A stretch of DNA of 64,000 nt from contig NZ_CP180352.1 of assembly GCF_048007105.1 (NCBI RefSeq), forward strand, positions 3,906,001 through 3,970,000, in the 5' to 3' direction. The notes under the pieces are model-generated. The model worked only from the letters and a program-made list of their open reading frames with translations. It was not told the origin of the DNA and did no database searches. The DNA comes from Minwuia sp048007105 (lineage in GTDB: Bacteria > Pseudomonadota > Alphaproteobacteria > Minwuiales > Minwuiaceae). Numbering within the stretch: the first letter of the stretch is position 1; every line of letters begins with the position of its first letter. Below are positions 54,801 to 62,551 of the stretch, in pieces. Position numbers and translations under genes: made by a program.

Positions 54801-57800
54801 GAGACGTCGAAATTCGCCGCCGCACCGGAATAGAAGACCGTGTCGGCGCCCGAGCCGCCGGTGAACAGATCGTCGCCCCCGGCGCCGTTCAGCCGCAGGT
54901 TCGCGGTCGCGCCGCTGGCGTCCAGCGTGTCGTTCAGATTGCCGCCCAGATACTCGATCGTCTCGACGGTGGAGAGCTGGAAGGTCTCGGCGCCGCTGGC
55001 CACCGTATCGTTGTCGCCCGTGGACGTGACGGTGACCAGCACCGCGGCGTCGCCGGCATTCACCAGCCGGAAGGTGTCGGTGCCCGCGCCGCCGATGATC
55101 GTGTCGTTGCCGGTGCCCAGATTGGAACCGAACAGGTCGTCGCCGCCCCGGCCGTCCATCGTGTCGTTGCCGAGGTCGCCCGAGATGACGTTGGCATTGT
55201 CGTCGCCGGCCAGGCTGTCGTTTCCGCTGCCGCCTTCCAGCCGTTCGATGCCGATCAGCGTGTCCGTGCCGATGCCGGCGCCGGTTGCGGTGCCGGCTGC
55301 GAGGTCCGCCGAAACGCCGCCGGAATCCGCCCGGTAGTCTGCGACGTCGAAGGTCCCCGCCCCGCCATCGAGAACATCGTCGCCCGTACCGCCGACCAGA
55401 CGGTCCGTACCGACATCGCCCCGCAGCGTATCGTTGCCGGCGCCGCCGTCGATGGTGTCGGCGCCGTCGCCGCCGCTGATCGAATCATTGCCGCCCGCAC
55501 CGCTCAGGCTGTCGGCGCCGCCGAGGCCGACGATGGTGTCGTCGCCGTCGCCGCCGGTCAGCGTGTTCGCGTCGCCGTCGCCGGTCAGGGACTCACCGGC
55601 AGAGGCGGCAAACGTGAAATCTGCGTCAGTAAGGTCACCTGTATCAACGCCCTGGAGACGTAACAGGTTACCGCTTCCAAAATCGACCAGGACATCAGAA
55701 CCAGATTGCGTCGTGAACCCCAAGAGCGCTGCGAGGCTCGTAACCTCAGCACGGGCGGTCAGGTCAACAACGTCACCGAACGTTGCTCCCGCCTGGAACC
55801 CGTCAATTGTGTCGGAACCGGCAGAGTAGACAAAGGTCTCGTCATTCGAATCCAGTCCTTCCAGAGAATCGTCGCCCGCGCCGCCATCAAGCAACGCACC
55901 GGCCCCGGCTCCGCCAACAAGCGAATCATTTCCTTCGCCGCCGAAGATCGAGTCTGTACCGGCATCACCGTTCAGGAAATCGTCCCCGACGCCACCGATC
56001 AGCGTGTCGGCACCGTCGCCCCCCTCCAGCGTGTCGTCACCGCCGGCGCCATCCATCGTATCGCCGAGCGTCGAGCCTTCCAGATTGTTGGCAAGGCTGT
56101 CGCCGAGAATGTTCAGCCCATTGTCGAAAAGGATCTGACCGCCGTCGGTGAATTCGATCTGGCGCAGCGTTCCGTTCAGCGCATTGTTTGAGCTGTTGAT
56201 CGCGCCCGAAATCTCGATGCGATCGCCGGTTCCGTCGTTGAAGAGCAGGATATCGCTCGAATTGGCAAACCGTACCAAGCGGATATCGCCCAACGCCACG
56301 CCGCTCTCGAACAGGATCGAGTCCTCATCGCCGCTTTGGCCATTCGAAACAGTGTCATCGCCATCCCCGGCGCCAAGTGAGAAGACGTCGTTGCCCGCAT
56401 CGCCGTTCAGGAAATCGTCCCCCGCCCCGCCGATGATCGTGTCGTCACCGGTCTGGCCCTGGAGATTGTCATTGCCGCCGGCGCCGTCGATGGTGTCCCC
56501 CAGGCTGGAGCCCTCGAAACTGTTCGACAGCGAGTCGCCCAGGATGTTCAGCCCGTTGTCGAACAGGATCTGGCCGCCGTCGGTGAAATCGATCTGGCGC
56601 AGCGTGCCGTTCAGCGCATTGGTCTGGCTATTGATCGCGCCCGAGATCTCGATGCGGTCGCCGGTTCCGTCGTTGAAGAGCAGGATATCGCTCGAATTGG
56701 CAAACCGGACCAAGCGGATATCGCCCAACGCCACGCCGCTCTCGAAAAGGATCGAGTCCTGATCGCCGCTCTGCCCGGTCGAAACAGTGTCATCGCCATC
56801 GCCGGCACCAAAGGAGAAGACATCGTTGCCCGCATCGCCGTTCAGGAAATCGTTCCCGACGCCACCGATGAGCGTGTCTCCGCCCTCGCCACCGAGCAGC
56901 GCATCGTTGCCGCCGGCGCCATCGATCGTATCGCCGAGCGTCGAGCCTTCCAGATTGTTGGTCAGGCTGTCGCCCAGGATGTTCAGCCCGTTGTCGAACA
57001 GGATCTGGCCGCCGTCGGTGAAATCGATCTGGCGCAGCGTGCCGTTCAGCGCATTGGTCTGGCTATTGATCGCGCCCGAGATCTCGATGCGGTCGCCGGT
57101 TCCGTCGTTGAAGAGCAGGATATCGCTCGAATTGGCAAACCGGACCAAGCGGATATCGCCCAACGCCACGCCGCTCTCGAAAAGGATCGAGTCCTGATCG
57201 CCGCTCTGCCCGGTCGAAACAGTGTCATCGCCATCGCCGGCACCAAAGGAGAAGACATCGTTGCCCGCATCGCCGTTCAGGAAATCGTTCCCGACGCCAC
57301 CGATGAGCGTGTCTCCGCCCTCGCCACCGAGCAGCGCATCGTTGCCACCGGCGCCATCGATCGTATCGCCGAGCGTCGAGCCTTCCAGATTGTTGGTCAG
57401 GCTGTCGCCCAGGATGTTCAGCCCGTTGTCGAACAGGATCTGGCCGCCGTCGGTGAAATCGATCTGGCGCAGCGTGCCGTTCAGCGCATTGGTCTGGCTA
57501 TTGATCGCGCCCGAGATCTCGATGCGGTCGCCGGTTCCGTCGTTGAAGAGCAGGATATCGCTCGAATTGGCAAACCGGACCAAGCGGATATCGCCCAACG
57601 CCACGCCGCTCTCGAACAGGATCGAGTCCTGATCGCCGAACTGGCCGGTCGAAACAGTGTCATCGCCATCGCCCGCGACAAAGACGAACAGATCATCCCC
57701 GCTGCCTCCTTGCAGGAAATCGTCGCCTCGACCACCAACCAGGGTATCATTCCCATCGAGAGCATCGAGCGTGTCATTGCCATCCAACGCCCGGATCAAA

Positions 57801-60235
57801 TTGACATTGTCGCTGCCCCGAAGGCTGTCGGCGAAATCTGTTCCAACGACATATTCAACGCCGACCAGCGTGTCGAAGTTGCTGAAACTGTCGGTCGCTG
57901 TCCCTGCCCCCAGGTCGACCGTGACACCTGATGAACCGCCTTCCTGGCTGTAATCGACGAAGTCGATACCGTCGCCGCCATCGATAAGGTCACCACCGGC
58001 ACCACCGGTCAGCGTGTCATTGCCTGCATCGCCGGATATGTCGTCATCGCCGCTACCGCCGTCGATGACATCGGCACCGGAAAGGATATCGTCGCCGCCA
58101 AGTCCAGCGATGGCATCATTGTCTGCACCGCCAGAAATCGTGTCGTTGCCGCCCGACCCGGTACCGTCGACGTCGAATGTAACGTCCGAGAACTGGACCT
58201 GCTCTATACCCGACAGGACATCCGTGCCCTCACTGCCGAGCGTGTCGGACACTGTGATCGAACCGTCGATGTCCGAGACCGATACGACAAAGTTTGCGGC
58301 AGAACCCGCATAGACGACCGTGTCATTCCCGGCGCCGCCGTCGATTGTGTCGTTGCCATCGCCACCGGTTATCGAGTCATTGCCGCCCGCACCGCTGAGG
58401 TTGTCTGGGCCGCCCAGGCCGGAGATGGTGTCGTCGCCGTCGCCGCCGGTCAGGGTGTTCGCATTCTCGTCGCCGGTCAGGGTCAGATTGGCTACGGCGA
58501 AGACGAAATCGGACTCGGTCAGGGCGCTGATGTTCTCGTCGAACAGGATGATGCGGTCGCCGCCGCCGAAGTCGATGATGCCGTTGGCGCCGTTCTGGCT
58601 GGCGATGGCCTGGATTCCGGCGAAGTCGGTCACGTCGTTGCGGGCGCTGATGTCGATGACGTCGCCCGATCCTGCGCCGCCCTCGAAACCGGTCAGGGAT
58701 TCGTCGCCCTCGGAATAGACGAAGACCTCGTTGTTGCCGTCCTGGCCGCTGAGCTGGTCGCTGCCGGCGCCGCCGTCCAGCGTGTCGAGCCCGGTGCCGC
58801 CGAACAGCAGGTCGGTGCCGCTACCGCCCCGGAGCAGGTCGGCGCCCGTGCCGCCCTGCAGCTGGTCGTTGCCGACATCGCCGGTCAGGGTATCGCCGTC
58901 GGCCCCGCCGAACAGGGTGTCGTTGCCGTCATTGCCGGTCAGCGTGTCCGCGCCCGCGGCGCCCTGAAGCTGGTCGCCGACGGCGCTGCCCAGGACCACA
59001 TCGGCGTTGGCGCTGCCGAAGATGATGATGGTGGTGTTGCCGATGACCTGGACGATCTCGATGTTCGCGTCGATCGAGTAGTTGACGCCGTCCACCTCGA
59101 CGGTGTCCGTGCCGCCGCCCGCCGCCTCGAAGATGGCGTCATTGGCGCTGTCGAAGACATAGGTGTCGTTGCCTGCCCCGCCGGACATGACGTCGTTGCC
59201 CGCGCCGCCGTCGAGACGGTCGTTGCCGTCGCCGCCCGAGATCTTGTCGCGTTCGCCGCCGCCCGAGAGCGTGTCGTCGCCCGCGCCGCCCTGCAGCACG
59301 TCGAAGCTGGCGCCGCCGGTCAGCGAGTCGTTGCCGTCCAGCCCGAAGATCGCGTTGGTGGTCCCGGCGCCGGTGATCGTGTCGCCGTTCGCGCTGCCCG
59401 TCACCTCGGTCGGATCCGCGACCGTGCCGGCATTGCCATAGATCGCCTGGGCGCCATTGATGTCGTCGGCCTGCAGACCGGTCAGCGTCTCGTTGATGAT
59501 CGCGTTCATGATCGCGAGGTTGGTTTCCTCGTGATCCAGACCGATCGAATGGCCGATCTCGTGCAGGGCGACCAGGAAGACGGAAACGCCGTCTTCCGGG
59601 CCGGCGGTCGACGTCTGCCAGGCCTCGACGGTGTCGAAGGCGATGTCGCCATTGATGGCGTCGGTCGTCAGCTCGCCGTTGATGTTGACCGCGCCGCCGG
59701 TGTACTCGCCGGGGAAGAAGGCGAAGGCGAGGGTGTTGTTCGGACCGTCGATGGTCGTGCCGCCGATGCGGATGTCGCCGATCGGTTCGTCGCCGACCAG
59801 CCCGCCTTCATCCTGGACCCGGACGAAGCGGATGTCGCTGACGGCTTCCCACGCGTCGAAGGCCGCCTGGATGTCGGCCTCGAAGCCCGCCGGCATGAAG
59901 CTCGACAGCGGAACGACCGTGTCGCCGTTGAAGGCCGAGACGTTGACTTCGGCGATCGACCAGGTGACGACCCCGCCGGGCGTGCCCAGCGTGCCGTTCT
60001 CACCCCATTTGGAGCCCTCGGCGACGAAGTTCGCCGCCGGCGTCCCGGGATCGATCTCGGACGATCCGCCGCCCGGAGCCTCGGGATCGCCGGAAATCAG
60101 CGCGTGCTCGTGGGTATCGTGGTCGCCGCCGCAGCATGAGCAGATGCGGGCAACCGCGATCTCTTCGACCGCCGCCTCCGCCTCCAGGGCTTCGACGGCA
60201 AGCTCGTAGACATTCAGCATGTCGGTCGAGGTCAT
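48884..60235 (-). CDS. Giant RTX protein with matrixin/serralysin-type protease and FG-GAP propeller
   Basis: A 3,783-residue, very acidic, calcium-binding protein, probably exported by a type I secretion system. There is no N-terminal signal; the C-terminus LQESDLF fits such a signal. Order: a Cys-rich leader (ICSCCGGDHDTHEH, 31-44); zinc protease (HEIGHSIGLDH, 225-235, Met-turn near 243); RTX nonapeptides (about 275-840); 145-residue repeats (about 850-1400); RTX repeats (1400-2420); seven FG-GAP repeats (2422-2897); a cadherin-like domain (2900-3020); RTX repeats to about 3715. Start 60235 has GGAGG upstream; the frame continues further only through a mobile element. Its own promoter region is split by that element. 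Confidence 0.9.
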   Translation of the reverse strand: MTSTDMLNVYELAVEALEAEAAVEEIAVARICSCCGGDHDTHEHALISGDPEAPGGGSSEIDPGTPAANFVAEGSKWGENGTLGTPGGVVTWSIAEVNVSAFNGDTVVPLSSFMPAGFEADIQAAFDAWEAVSDIRFVRVQDEGGLVGDEPIGDIRIGGTTIDGPNNTLAFAFFPGEYTGGAVNINGELTTDAINGDIAFDTVEAWQTSTAGPEDGVSVFLVALHEIGHSIGLDHEETNLAIMNAIINETLTGLQADDINGAQAIYGNAGTVADPTEVTGSANGDTITGAGTTNAIFGLDGNDSLTGGASFDVLQGGAGDDTLSGGGERDKISGGDGNDRLDGGAGNDVMSGGAGNDTYVFDSANDAIFEAAGGGTDTVEVDGVNYSIDANIEIVQVIGNTTIIIFGSANADVVLGSAVGDQLQGAAGADTLTGNDGNDTLFGGADGDTLTGDVGNDQLQGGTGADLLRGGSGTDLLFGGTGLDTLDGGAGSDQLSGQDGNNEVFVYSEGDESLTGFEGGAGSGDVIDISARNDVTDFAGIQAIASQNGANGIIDFGGGDRIILFDENISALTESDFVFAVANLTLTGDENANTLTGGDGDDTISGLGGPDNLSGAGGNDSITGGDGNDTIDGGAGNDTVVYAGSAANFVVSVSDIDGSITVSDTLGSEGTDVLSGIEQVQFSDVTFDVDGTGSGGNDTISGGADNDAIAGLGGDDILSGADVIDGGSGDDDISGDAGNDTLTGGAGGDLIDGGDGIDFVDYSQEGGSSGVTVDLGAGTATDSFSNFDTLVGVEYVVGTDFADSLRGSDNVNLIRALDGNDTLDALDGNDTLVGGRGDDFLQGGSGDDLFVFVAGDGDDTVSTGQFGDQDSILFESGVALGDIRLVRFANSSDILLFNDGTGDRIEISGAINSQTNALNGTLRQIDFTDGGQILFDNGLNILGDSLTNNLEGSTLGDTIDGAGGNDALLGGEGGDTLIGGVGNDFLNGDAGNDVFSFGAGDGDDTVSTGQSGDQDSILFESGVALGDIRLVRFANSSDILLFNDGTGDRIEISGAINSQTNALNGTLRQIDFTDGGQILFDNGLNILGDSLTNNLEGSTLGDTIDGAGGNDALLGGEGGDTLIGGVGNDFLNGDAGNDVFSFGAGDGDDTVSTGQSGDQDSILFESGVALGDIRLVRFANSSDILLFNDGTGDRIEISGAINSQTNALNGTLRQIDFTDGGQILFDNGLNILGDSLSNSFEGSSLGDTIDGAGGNDNLQGQTGDDTIIGGAGDDFLNGDAGNDVFSLGAGDGDDTVSNGQSGDEDSILFESGVALGDIRLVRFANSSDILLFNDGTGDRIEISGAINSSNNALNGTLRQIEFTDGGQILFDNGLNILGDSLANNLEGSTLGDTMDGAGGDDTLEGGDGADTLIGGVGDDFLNGDAGTDSIFGGEGNDSLVGGAGAGALLDGGAGDDSLEGLDSNDETFVYSAGSDTIDGFQAGATFGDVVDLTARAEVTSLAALLGFTTQSGSDVLVDFGSGNLLRLQGVDTGDLTDADFTFAASAGESLTGDGDANTLTGGDGDDTIVGLGGADSLSGAGGNDSISGGDGADTIDGGAGNDTLRGDVGTDRLVGGTGDDVLDGGAGTFDVADYRADSGGVSADLAAGTATGAGIGTDTLIGIERLEGGSGNDSLAGDDNANVISGDLGNDTMDGRGGDDLFGSNLGTGNDTIIGGAGTDTFRLVNAGDAAVLVTVTSTGDNDTVASGAETFQLSTVETIEYLGGNLNDTLDASGATANLRLNGAGGDDLFTGGSGADTVFYSGAAANFDVSISDVDGTLTVADTVGGEGTDTLTGIDRIDFGDIGFDIDQTATGGNDSITGSGENDGIAGLAGDDTLSGLAGYDVLVGGAGNDCLSGGDDGDDLDGGVDDDTLLGEGGDDTINGGDGTDRLIGGGGNDSLNGGAGAGDVADYSGETAGINANLTTGLATGAGSDTLANIENLEGGSGADSLSGDAGANVIDGGDGIDTMNGGAGNDTLNGGIGNDVLNGGTDADTVNGDAGEDTLGGGGGDDVLSGGEDADQIFGELGNDTINGDGGADDLRGNEGDDLVFGGDGNDTINFNSGELDGNDTMHGDAGDDVILAHAGNDVLFGGIGADSLLGLGDDDSIDGGVGNDTLEGFTGNDTLIGGDGDDSLRDIDGTDLLNGGAGNDTMQGGVDNDTLIGGTGDDSMFGGSGGDLMDGGDDADSLFGEDDSDTLTGGGGADRLDGGALNDSLDGGADNDTLLGQTGDDTMLGGDGLDLMLGGDGNDSLEGGAGNDDIRGGNNDDTLAGGTGNDIIRGEAGNDLILYTAGIDTVTDFTAGAGVADVIDVSAFTGITNLTELLAISRNSGTTLVIEFNDGVDELLVQGTNTGDLVADDFIFAVPDNAAPVLAFAALDPVDIALSAVAAGTGGFRIDGLAGNDFFGREVDFVGDLNGDGFDDFLVGASGDDPDGYNSGSVFVVFGKSDGTAVDLTDIEGGTGGFVIAGGGTSDGLGNTDQVSSAGDVNNDGLDDVIIGLNTADPNASNAGQAVVIFGKADGTAVDIADAVAGTGGFAINGVADADNAGRGVQSAGDVNGDGFDDLIVGAMGDDPNGNQSGAVFVVFGKADGTAVELSAVQAGTGGFVINGVEANDLLGRDISSAGDVNGDGLDDLLVSAYGRDQNGNGGTAYIVFGKADGTAVELSAVEAGTGGFQIVGDSTTNLSTDVAAAGDVNGDGLADVIVSAENGNGTGEAFVIFGKATTGAVNIADVRGGTGGFVISGESAYDYAGASVDAAGDLNGDGFDDVIVGASQSYGANAGTTYVVFGKADGTAVDLSNVTNGTGGFRITGITAGDLAGQAVAGGGDINGDGLGDVLIGASGADPNGTSSGQAFAVFGSVRSETDFGTAPALAVTEDAVLAISGLSVSDANDAQTTVILSVANGTLDVTDSSATINGDQSASVTVSGALADVNAAIGSLTYTPDANFNGSDTLSLSASDDEAASDAETLSITVANDNADALFSDGSDTVDFDNVASGQADDGNLTDAGDGDDQVSLPTDTLEAAQAGFTVGGTFLGGAGNDTITGRDLNDVITGGAGNDSLTGGAGIDRANYAGNLASFTYSLTTLGMLTVTDTVGGEGADTLTGIETVAFADQNLAMTVQSEGADSFFGGTGGDVIAGLGGADDLRGNNGNDLIDGGGAGDLIVGGAGLDTLQGDAARDTIFGGDDSDSILGGDDVDSLRGDGGDDFIDGGAITDFISGNDGADTLIGDDGNDRLFGGIGNDSLQGDTGNDQMFGEAGSDTLFGGAGVDRLDGGTEADSLDGGDDGDVILGGGGNDSLFGGAALDQLFGGDGDDLIQAGAGNDILRGDAGDDTMEGQGGGNIMQGGTGNDLMTGAEGIDIMEGGDDNDTLSALAGNDRVFGNAGADRIFGGAGIDRLDGGIGDDSIEGGDDGDDLVGGAGLDTLIGDDGNDRLFGQDDDDQLFGGLGVDRLDGGLGNDLIDGGDGNDTIIARDGYDTIDGGGNNDRIFGEEGADSIDGGVGLDTVLGGIGNDTITGNSGNDQLFGEDGNDSIDGGGGDDRIDGGAGDDVAGGGIGNDTVIGRGGADTMSGGSGDDLLFAGAGNDSVSGDADNDRLVGEAGDDTLLGSTGNDFLEGRDDNDSLDGGDGVDQLHGGTGADVLDAGNGADILAGNAGNDTMTGGADADIFQFGNDIGATDADLILDFEQGTDRFVLFGLTVDTVADADADGDTLVDDTLVTFSNGATVGLIGVTGLQESDLF
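56046..57690 (-). repeat. Four 435-bp in-frame tandem repeats within the giant RTX gene
   Basis: The unit encodes 145 residues with a haemolysin-related (PF06594-like) segment DSILFESGVALGDIRLVRF, followed by RTX nonapeptides. GGATATCGCCCAACGCCACG occurs at 56281, 56716, 57151 and 57586, exactly 435 bases apart. The two central copies appear to differ at one base over about 330 bases (G at 56912, A at 57347). The near-identity implies recent duplication by unequal recombination. Confidence 0.9.
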
Positions 60236-60261
60236 CACGCACGCACCTCCGGGGTCAGATG

Positions 60262-60269
60262 CGCGGAAT
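60262..60269. repeat. Target-site duplication, left copy
   Basis: CGCGGAAT directly before the left inverted repeat; the identical right copy is at 62667-62674. Removing the element and one copy would rejoin the upstream part of the RTX promoter region to its ribosome site. Confidence 0.95.
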
Positions 60270-60334
60270 GGGGTGTATCCCCTTGACATACGGTGGGACG
60301 ACCACCATCTAAAGGGCATAGGAGAGATGATCCG

Positions 60335-61216
60335 ATGCCCAAGCCGACGACAGTCCGTGAATTCTTCAAGCAGTTCCCCGATGACGATGCCTGCTTGGCG
60401 CATCTGTTTGACGTTCGCTTCGGCCAGGATCACGTCTGCCCCAAGTGCGAGCGCGAAGCCCGCTGGTATCCGATCAAGGCCGAACGCGCCTTCTCCTGCC
60501 AGTGGTGCGGTCACCACATTCACCCGACAGTCGGCACGATCTTCGAGAAGTCCCGCACGTCGCTCCAGACGTGGTTCTATGTGATCTTCCTGTTCACCAC
60601 GACCCGGCACGGCGTGTCCGGCAAGGAGATCCAGCGCCAGACCGGCGTGACCTACAAGACGGCGTGGCGCATGGGCCAGAAGGTGCGCGAGCACATGGCC
60701 CAGATCGACGGCGAAGACCCGCTCGGCGGCTCGGGCCGGACGGTCGAGATTGACGAGACGCTGGTCGGCGGTGTCCGCAGGGGCGGCAAGCGCGGTCGCG
60801 GAGCCGCTGGCAAGACGGTCGTGCTCGGTATGTTGGAACGCGAGGGCGACGTGATGGTGCGGGTTGTCCCGAACGTCCGCCGCGCCACCCTGCTGCCGGT
60901 GATCGAAGCCAGTGTCGTCAAGGGCACCGCCATCAACACTGACGAACTGAAGTCCTACGATGCGCTCTCAAAGGCGGGATACCAGCACACCCGCGTCAAT
61001 CACACTGACGGTCGGTACGTTGCCGACGACGGGACCACGGTGAACGCCATCGAGAACTTTTGGCGGCACCTCAAGTGCTCCATCAAGGGAACGCATACCA
61101 GCGTCTCTCCAGCATACCTTGAGCACTACGCCAAGGAATTCGAGTACCGCTTCAATCGTCGGATGCGTCCTGAGACGATGCTTTCGGAGTTGCTTTCGAC
61201 TTATCCGGACGCTTGA
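60335..61216 (+). CDS. IS1595 family transposase
   Basis: A 293-residue DDE-type (ISXO2-like) transposase. The N-terminal zinc-ribbon has CPKCEREARWYPIK and CQWCGHHIHP (cysteine pairs near 35 and 55). The catalytic core has VEIDETLVGGVRRGGKRGRG (first aspartate near residue 137), TAINTDELKSYD (second near 199) and the third position in VNAIENFWRHLKCSIKGTH. Full length and uninterrupted, so it may be active. ATG 60335 is preceded by GGAGAG. Confidence 0.95.
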   Translation: MPKPTTVREFFKQFPDDDACLAHLFDVRFGQDHVCPKCEREARWYPIKAERAFSCQWCGHHIHPTVGTIFEKSRTSLQTWFYVIFLFTTTRHGVSGKEIQRQTGVTYKTAWRMGQKVREHMAQIDGEDPLGGSGRTVEIDETLVGGVRRGGKRGRGAAGKTVVLGMLEREGDVMVRVVPNVRRATLLPVIEASVVKGTAINTDELKSYDALSKAGYQHTRVNHTDGRYVADDGTTVNAIENFWRHLKCSIKGTHTSVSPAYLEHYAKEFEYRFNRRMRPETMLSELLSTYPDA

Positions 61217-61319
61217 GGGCCTTATCCAGCTTCTCCAGATCGCCGGGAGCGTCGTTCTCGTGCTCCCGGATGAACTGCTCCAGCTTGCCTTCCTTGATCG
61301 CCTTCTTGAGCGTGGTCAT
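61152..61319 (-). CDS. Small IS1595 cargo protein
   Basis: A 55-residue, highly charged helical protein (MTTLKKAIKEGKLEQFIREH...). Its 3' end overlaps the transposase 3' end on the opposite strand. Short proteins starting like this are frequent beside IS1595 transposases in alphaproteobacteria; their function is unknown. The start overlaps the preceding cargo gene stop by 4 bases, so the two are translationally coupled. Confidence 0.6.
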   Translation of the reverse strand: MTTLKKAIKEGKLEQFIREHENDAPGDLEKLDKALKRPDKSKATPKASSQDASDD

Positions 61320-61726
61320 TCCTCAACCCGCCCCCTCAACACGTCCAGCAGCGTATCCATCTTGGAATTTAGGCGCTCAACCTGTTCAGCATTTTCTCGT
61401 GAGATGCGCCTTGCCTCGACAGCCTGCTCAACGGACACGGTCGCGGCCCCGATGCCGCCGTCGAACCTGTCACCAGCAATCGCCAGAACGCCAAGCATGA
61501 TAGTGACGGTGGCAGCAACACCACTTGCAACCGAAACAACCGTCGTCCAGAGCATGCCGTACTTTGTCGGAAGACTCTCCCTTGCAGCATGAAACTTCGT
61601 AAGTTCTGCATCGAAGTGCTTAGTTAGGCCATCAACGCTTGACAGCACTTGAGTAAAGCGCGCGTCATTCTCTGCGCGAACTGCGCGAAGCTCTGCTTGC
61701 ACCTCCTCTCGTGAAATCTCTGCCAT
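61316..61726 (-). CDS. IS1595 cargo membrane coiled-coil protein
   Basis: A 136-residue protein with an N-terminal helix (MAEISREEVQAELRAVRAENDARFTQVL), one transmembrane segment (residues about 60-85, TVVSVASGVAATVTIMLGVLAI) and a C-terminal coiled coil (ENAEQVERLNSKMDTLLDVLR). The layout resembles small phage- or plasmid-borne membrane proteins. AGAGGA precedes ATG 61726. No known family. Confidence 0.6.
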   Translation of the reverse strand: MAEISREEVQAELRAVRAENDARFTQVLSSVDGLTKHFDAELTKFHAARESLPTKYGMLWTTVVSVASGVAATVTIMLGVLAIAGDRFDGGIGAATVSVEQAVEARRISRENAEQVERLNSKMDTLLDVLRGRVEE

Positions 61727-61892
61727 GTCAGCGGTCCTCTCGGTGCCGGGCGTTTCCCTTGGATGTGGTGATTCTACGCCAAATTGGCGAAGCAAATCTC
61801 GACCAGAGGGCGCGGGGCTGTTCGTAAAAGAAGCCGCGGCTGTTGCTGTGTTTGCTGCATATCTCTGGCCCCGCGTGACATCCGCTAGGCTG

Positions 61893-62228
61893 TCACGCGT
61901 CGGCTTCATCCTCACGGCCCTCATCAGATTGACGCCAAAAGTCCACCTGCTCTTGGGTAACGACCCCCTCTCGAACCATCTGGCTCACCATGCGCGAAAA
62001 AAACGCTGCCGTGGCCAAGAACCCGGGAGTGGACATAACGACCTGAGCGACAACATTGGGTTGCGCCGGTCCGACGGCATTGATCGCCGGATCGTTACGA
62101 ACGAAATAGTATTTCACCACCTCCCGGCTGTACGCGAGATTTGACACAAACTCCGCGTAGGCTACCGGAGTGCCAGATGGCGCGAAGACTGATTCAGTTG
62201 CGCCTTGATCAGAATTCCCGTCAGACAT
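61893..62228 (-). CDS. IS1595 cargo protein of unknown function
   Basis: A 111-residue, mainly helical, acidic protein (MSDGNSDQGATESVFAPSGTPVAYAEF...) with an amphipathic middle (VVAQVVMSTPGFLATAAFFSRMV). GAGGGAGG lies upstream of ATG 62228. The gap to the next cargo gene is about 165 bases and holds nothing I recognise. Function not inferable. Confidence 0.55.
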   Translation of the reverse strand: MSDGNSDQGATESVFAPSGTPVAYAEFVSNLAYSREVVKYYFVRNDPAINAVGPAQPNVVAQVVMSTPGFLATAAFFSRMVSQMVREGVVTQEQVDFWRQSDEGREDEADA

Positions 62229-62314
62229 GGTGCCTCCCTCTCTGCGGGAAGGCTGGCACGCCCGCGCAACCGGGTCAATTTGACTCCTCGCCTGGAGCCG
62301 CTCAAGCTCCACCA

Positions 62315-62551
62315 ATGAGCGACAGCAATCCCAACCGCAGCGAACTCAAATGGGTGGTCCCGCTACCGGTCCCCTGCCCGAAGTGCGGCAATGAGAGCAT
62401 GGAGATCGCTGCTAGGCTCAAAGACCGCGACGAACTCCCCTGCGAGGCTTGTGGCGCCCGCATCGACCTCACTTCGAAAGAGTGGCGCACCTACATCAAC
62501 GAGATGCTTGATGCGTTCGACAACATCGGGCCGACCTACCGCAAGCTCTGA
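62315..62551 (+). CDS. Zinc-ribbon IS1595 cargo protein
   Basis: A 78-residue protein with two CxxC pairs (CPKCGNESMEI near 21-24 and CEACGARI near 43-46) typical of a zinc ribbon, then a helix (KEWRTYINEMLDAFDNIG). It could bind nucleic acid, or be unrelated to transposition. Divergent from the other cargo genes. Confidence 0.6.
   Translation: MSDSNPNRSELKWVVPLPVPCPKCGNESMEIAARLKDRDELPCEACGARIDLTSKEWRTYINEMLDAFDNIGPTYRKL

Noticed and set aside
52454..55663. A 1,069-codon open frame on the plus strand opposite the RTX gene
   Set aside because: Its composition (repeated VVA/GVVA/QRVVA patterns) is the complement of RTX nonapeptide codons; such antisense frames stay open because of the biased GC-rich repeats. 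No start region or family is present.
49000..60000. CRISPR-like or satellite repeat appearance of the RTX region
   Set aside because: Repeats are in-frame, diverged GGxGxD codons without equal spacers and with protein-level conservation only.
60236..60694. 153 additional codons upstream of the giant RTX start in the same frame
   Set aside because: They lie antisense to the transposase inside the mobile element and across its inverted repeat. The ribosome site and the N-terminal leader fit the ATG at 60235.
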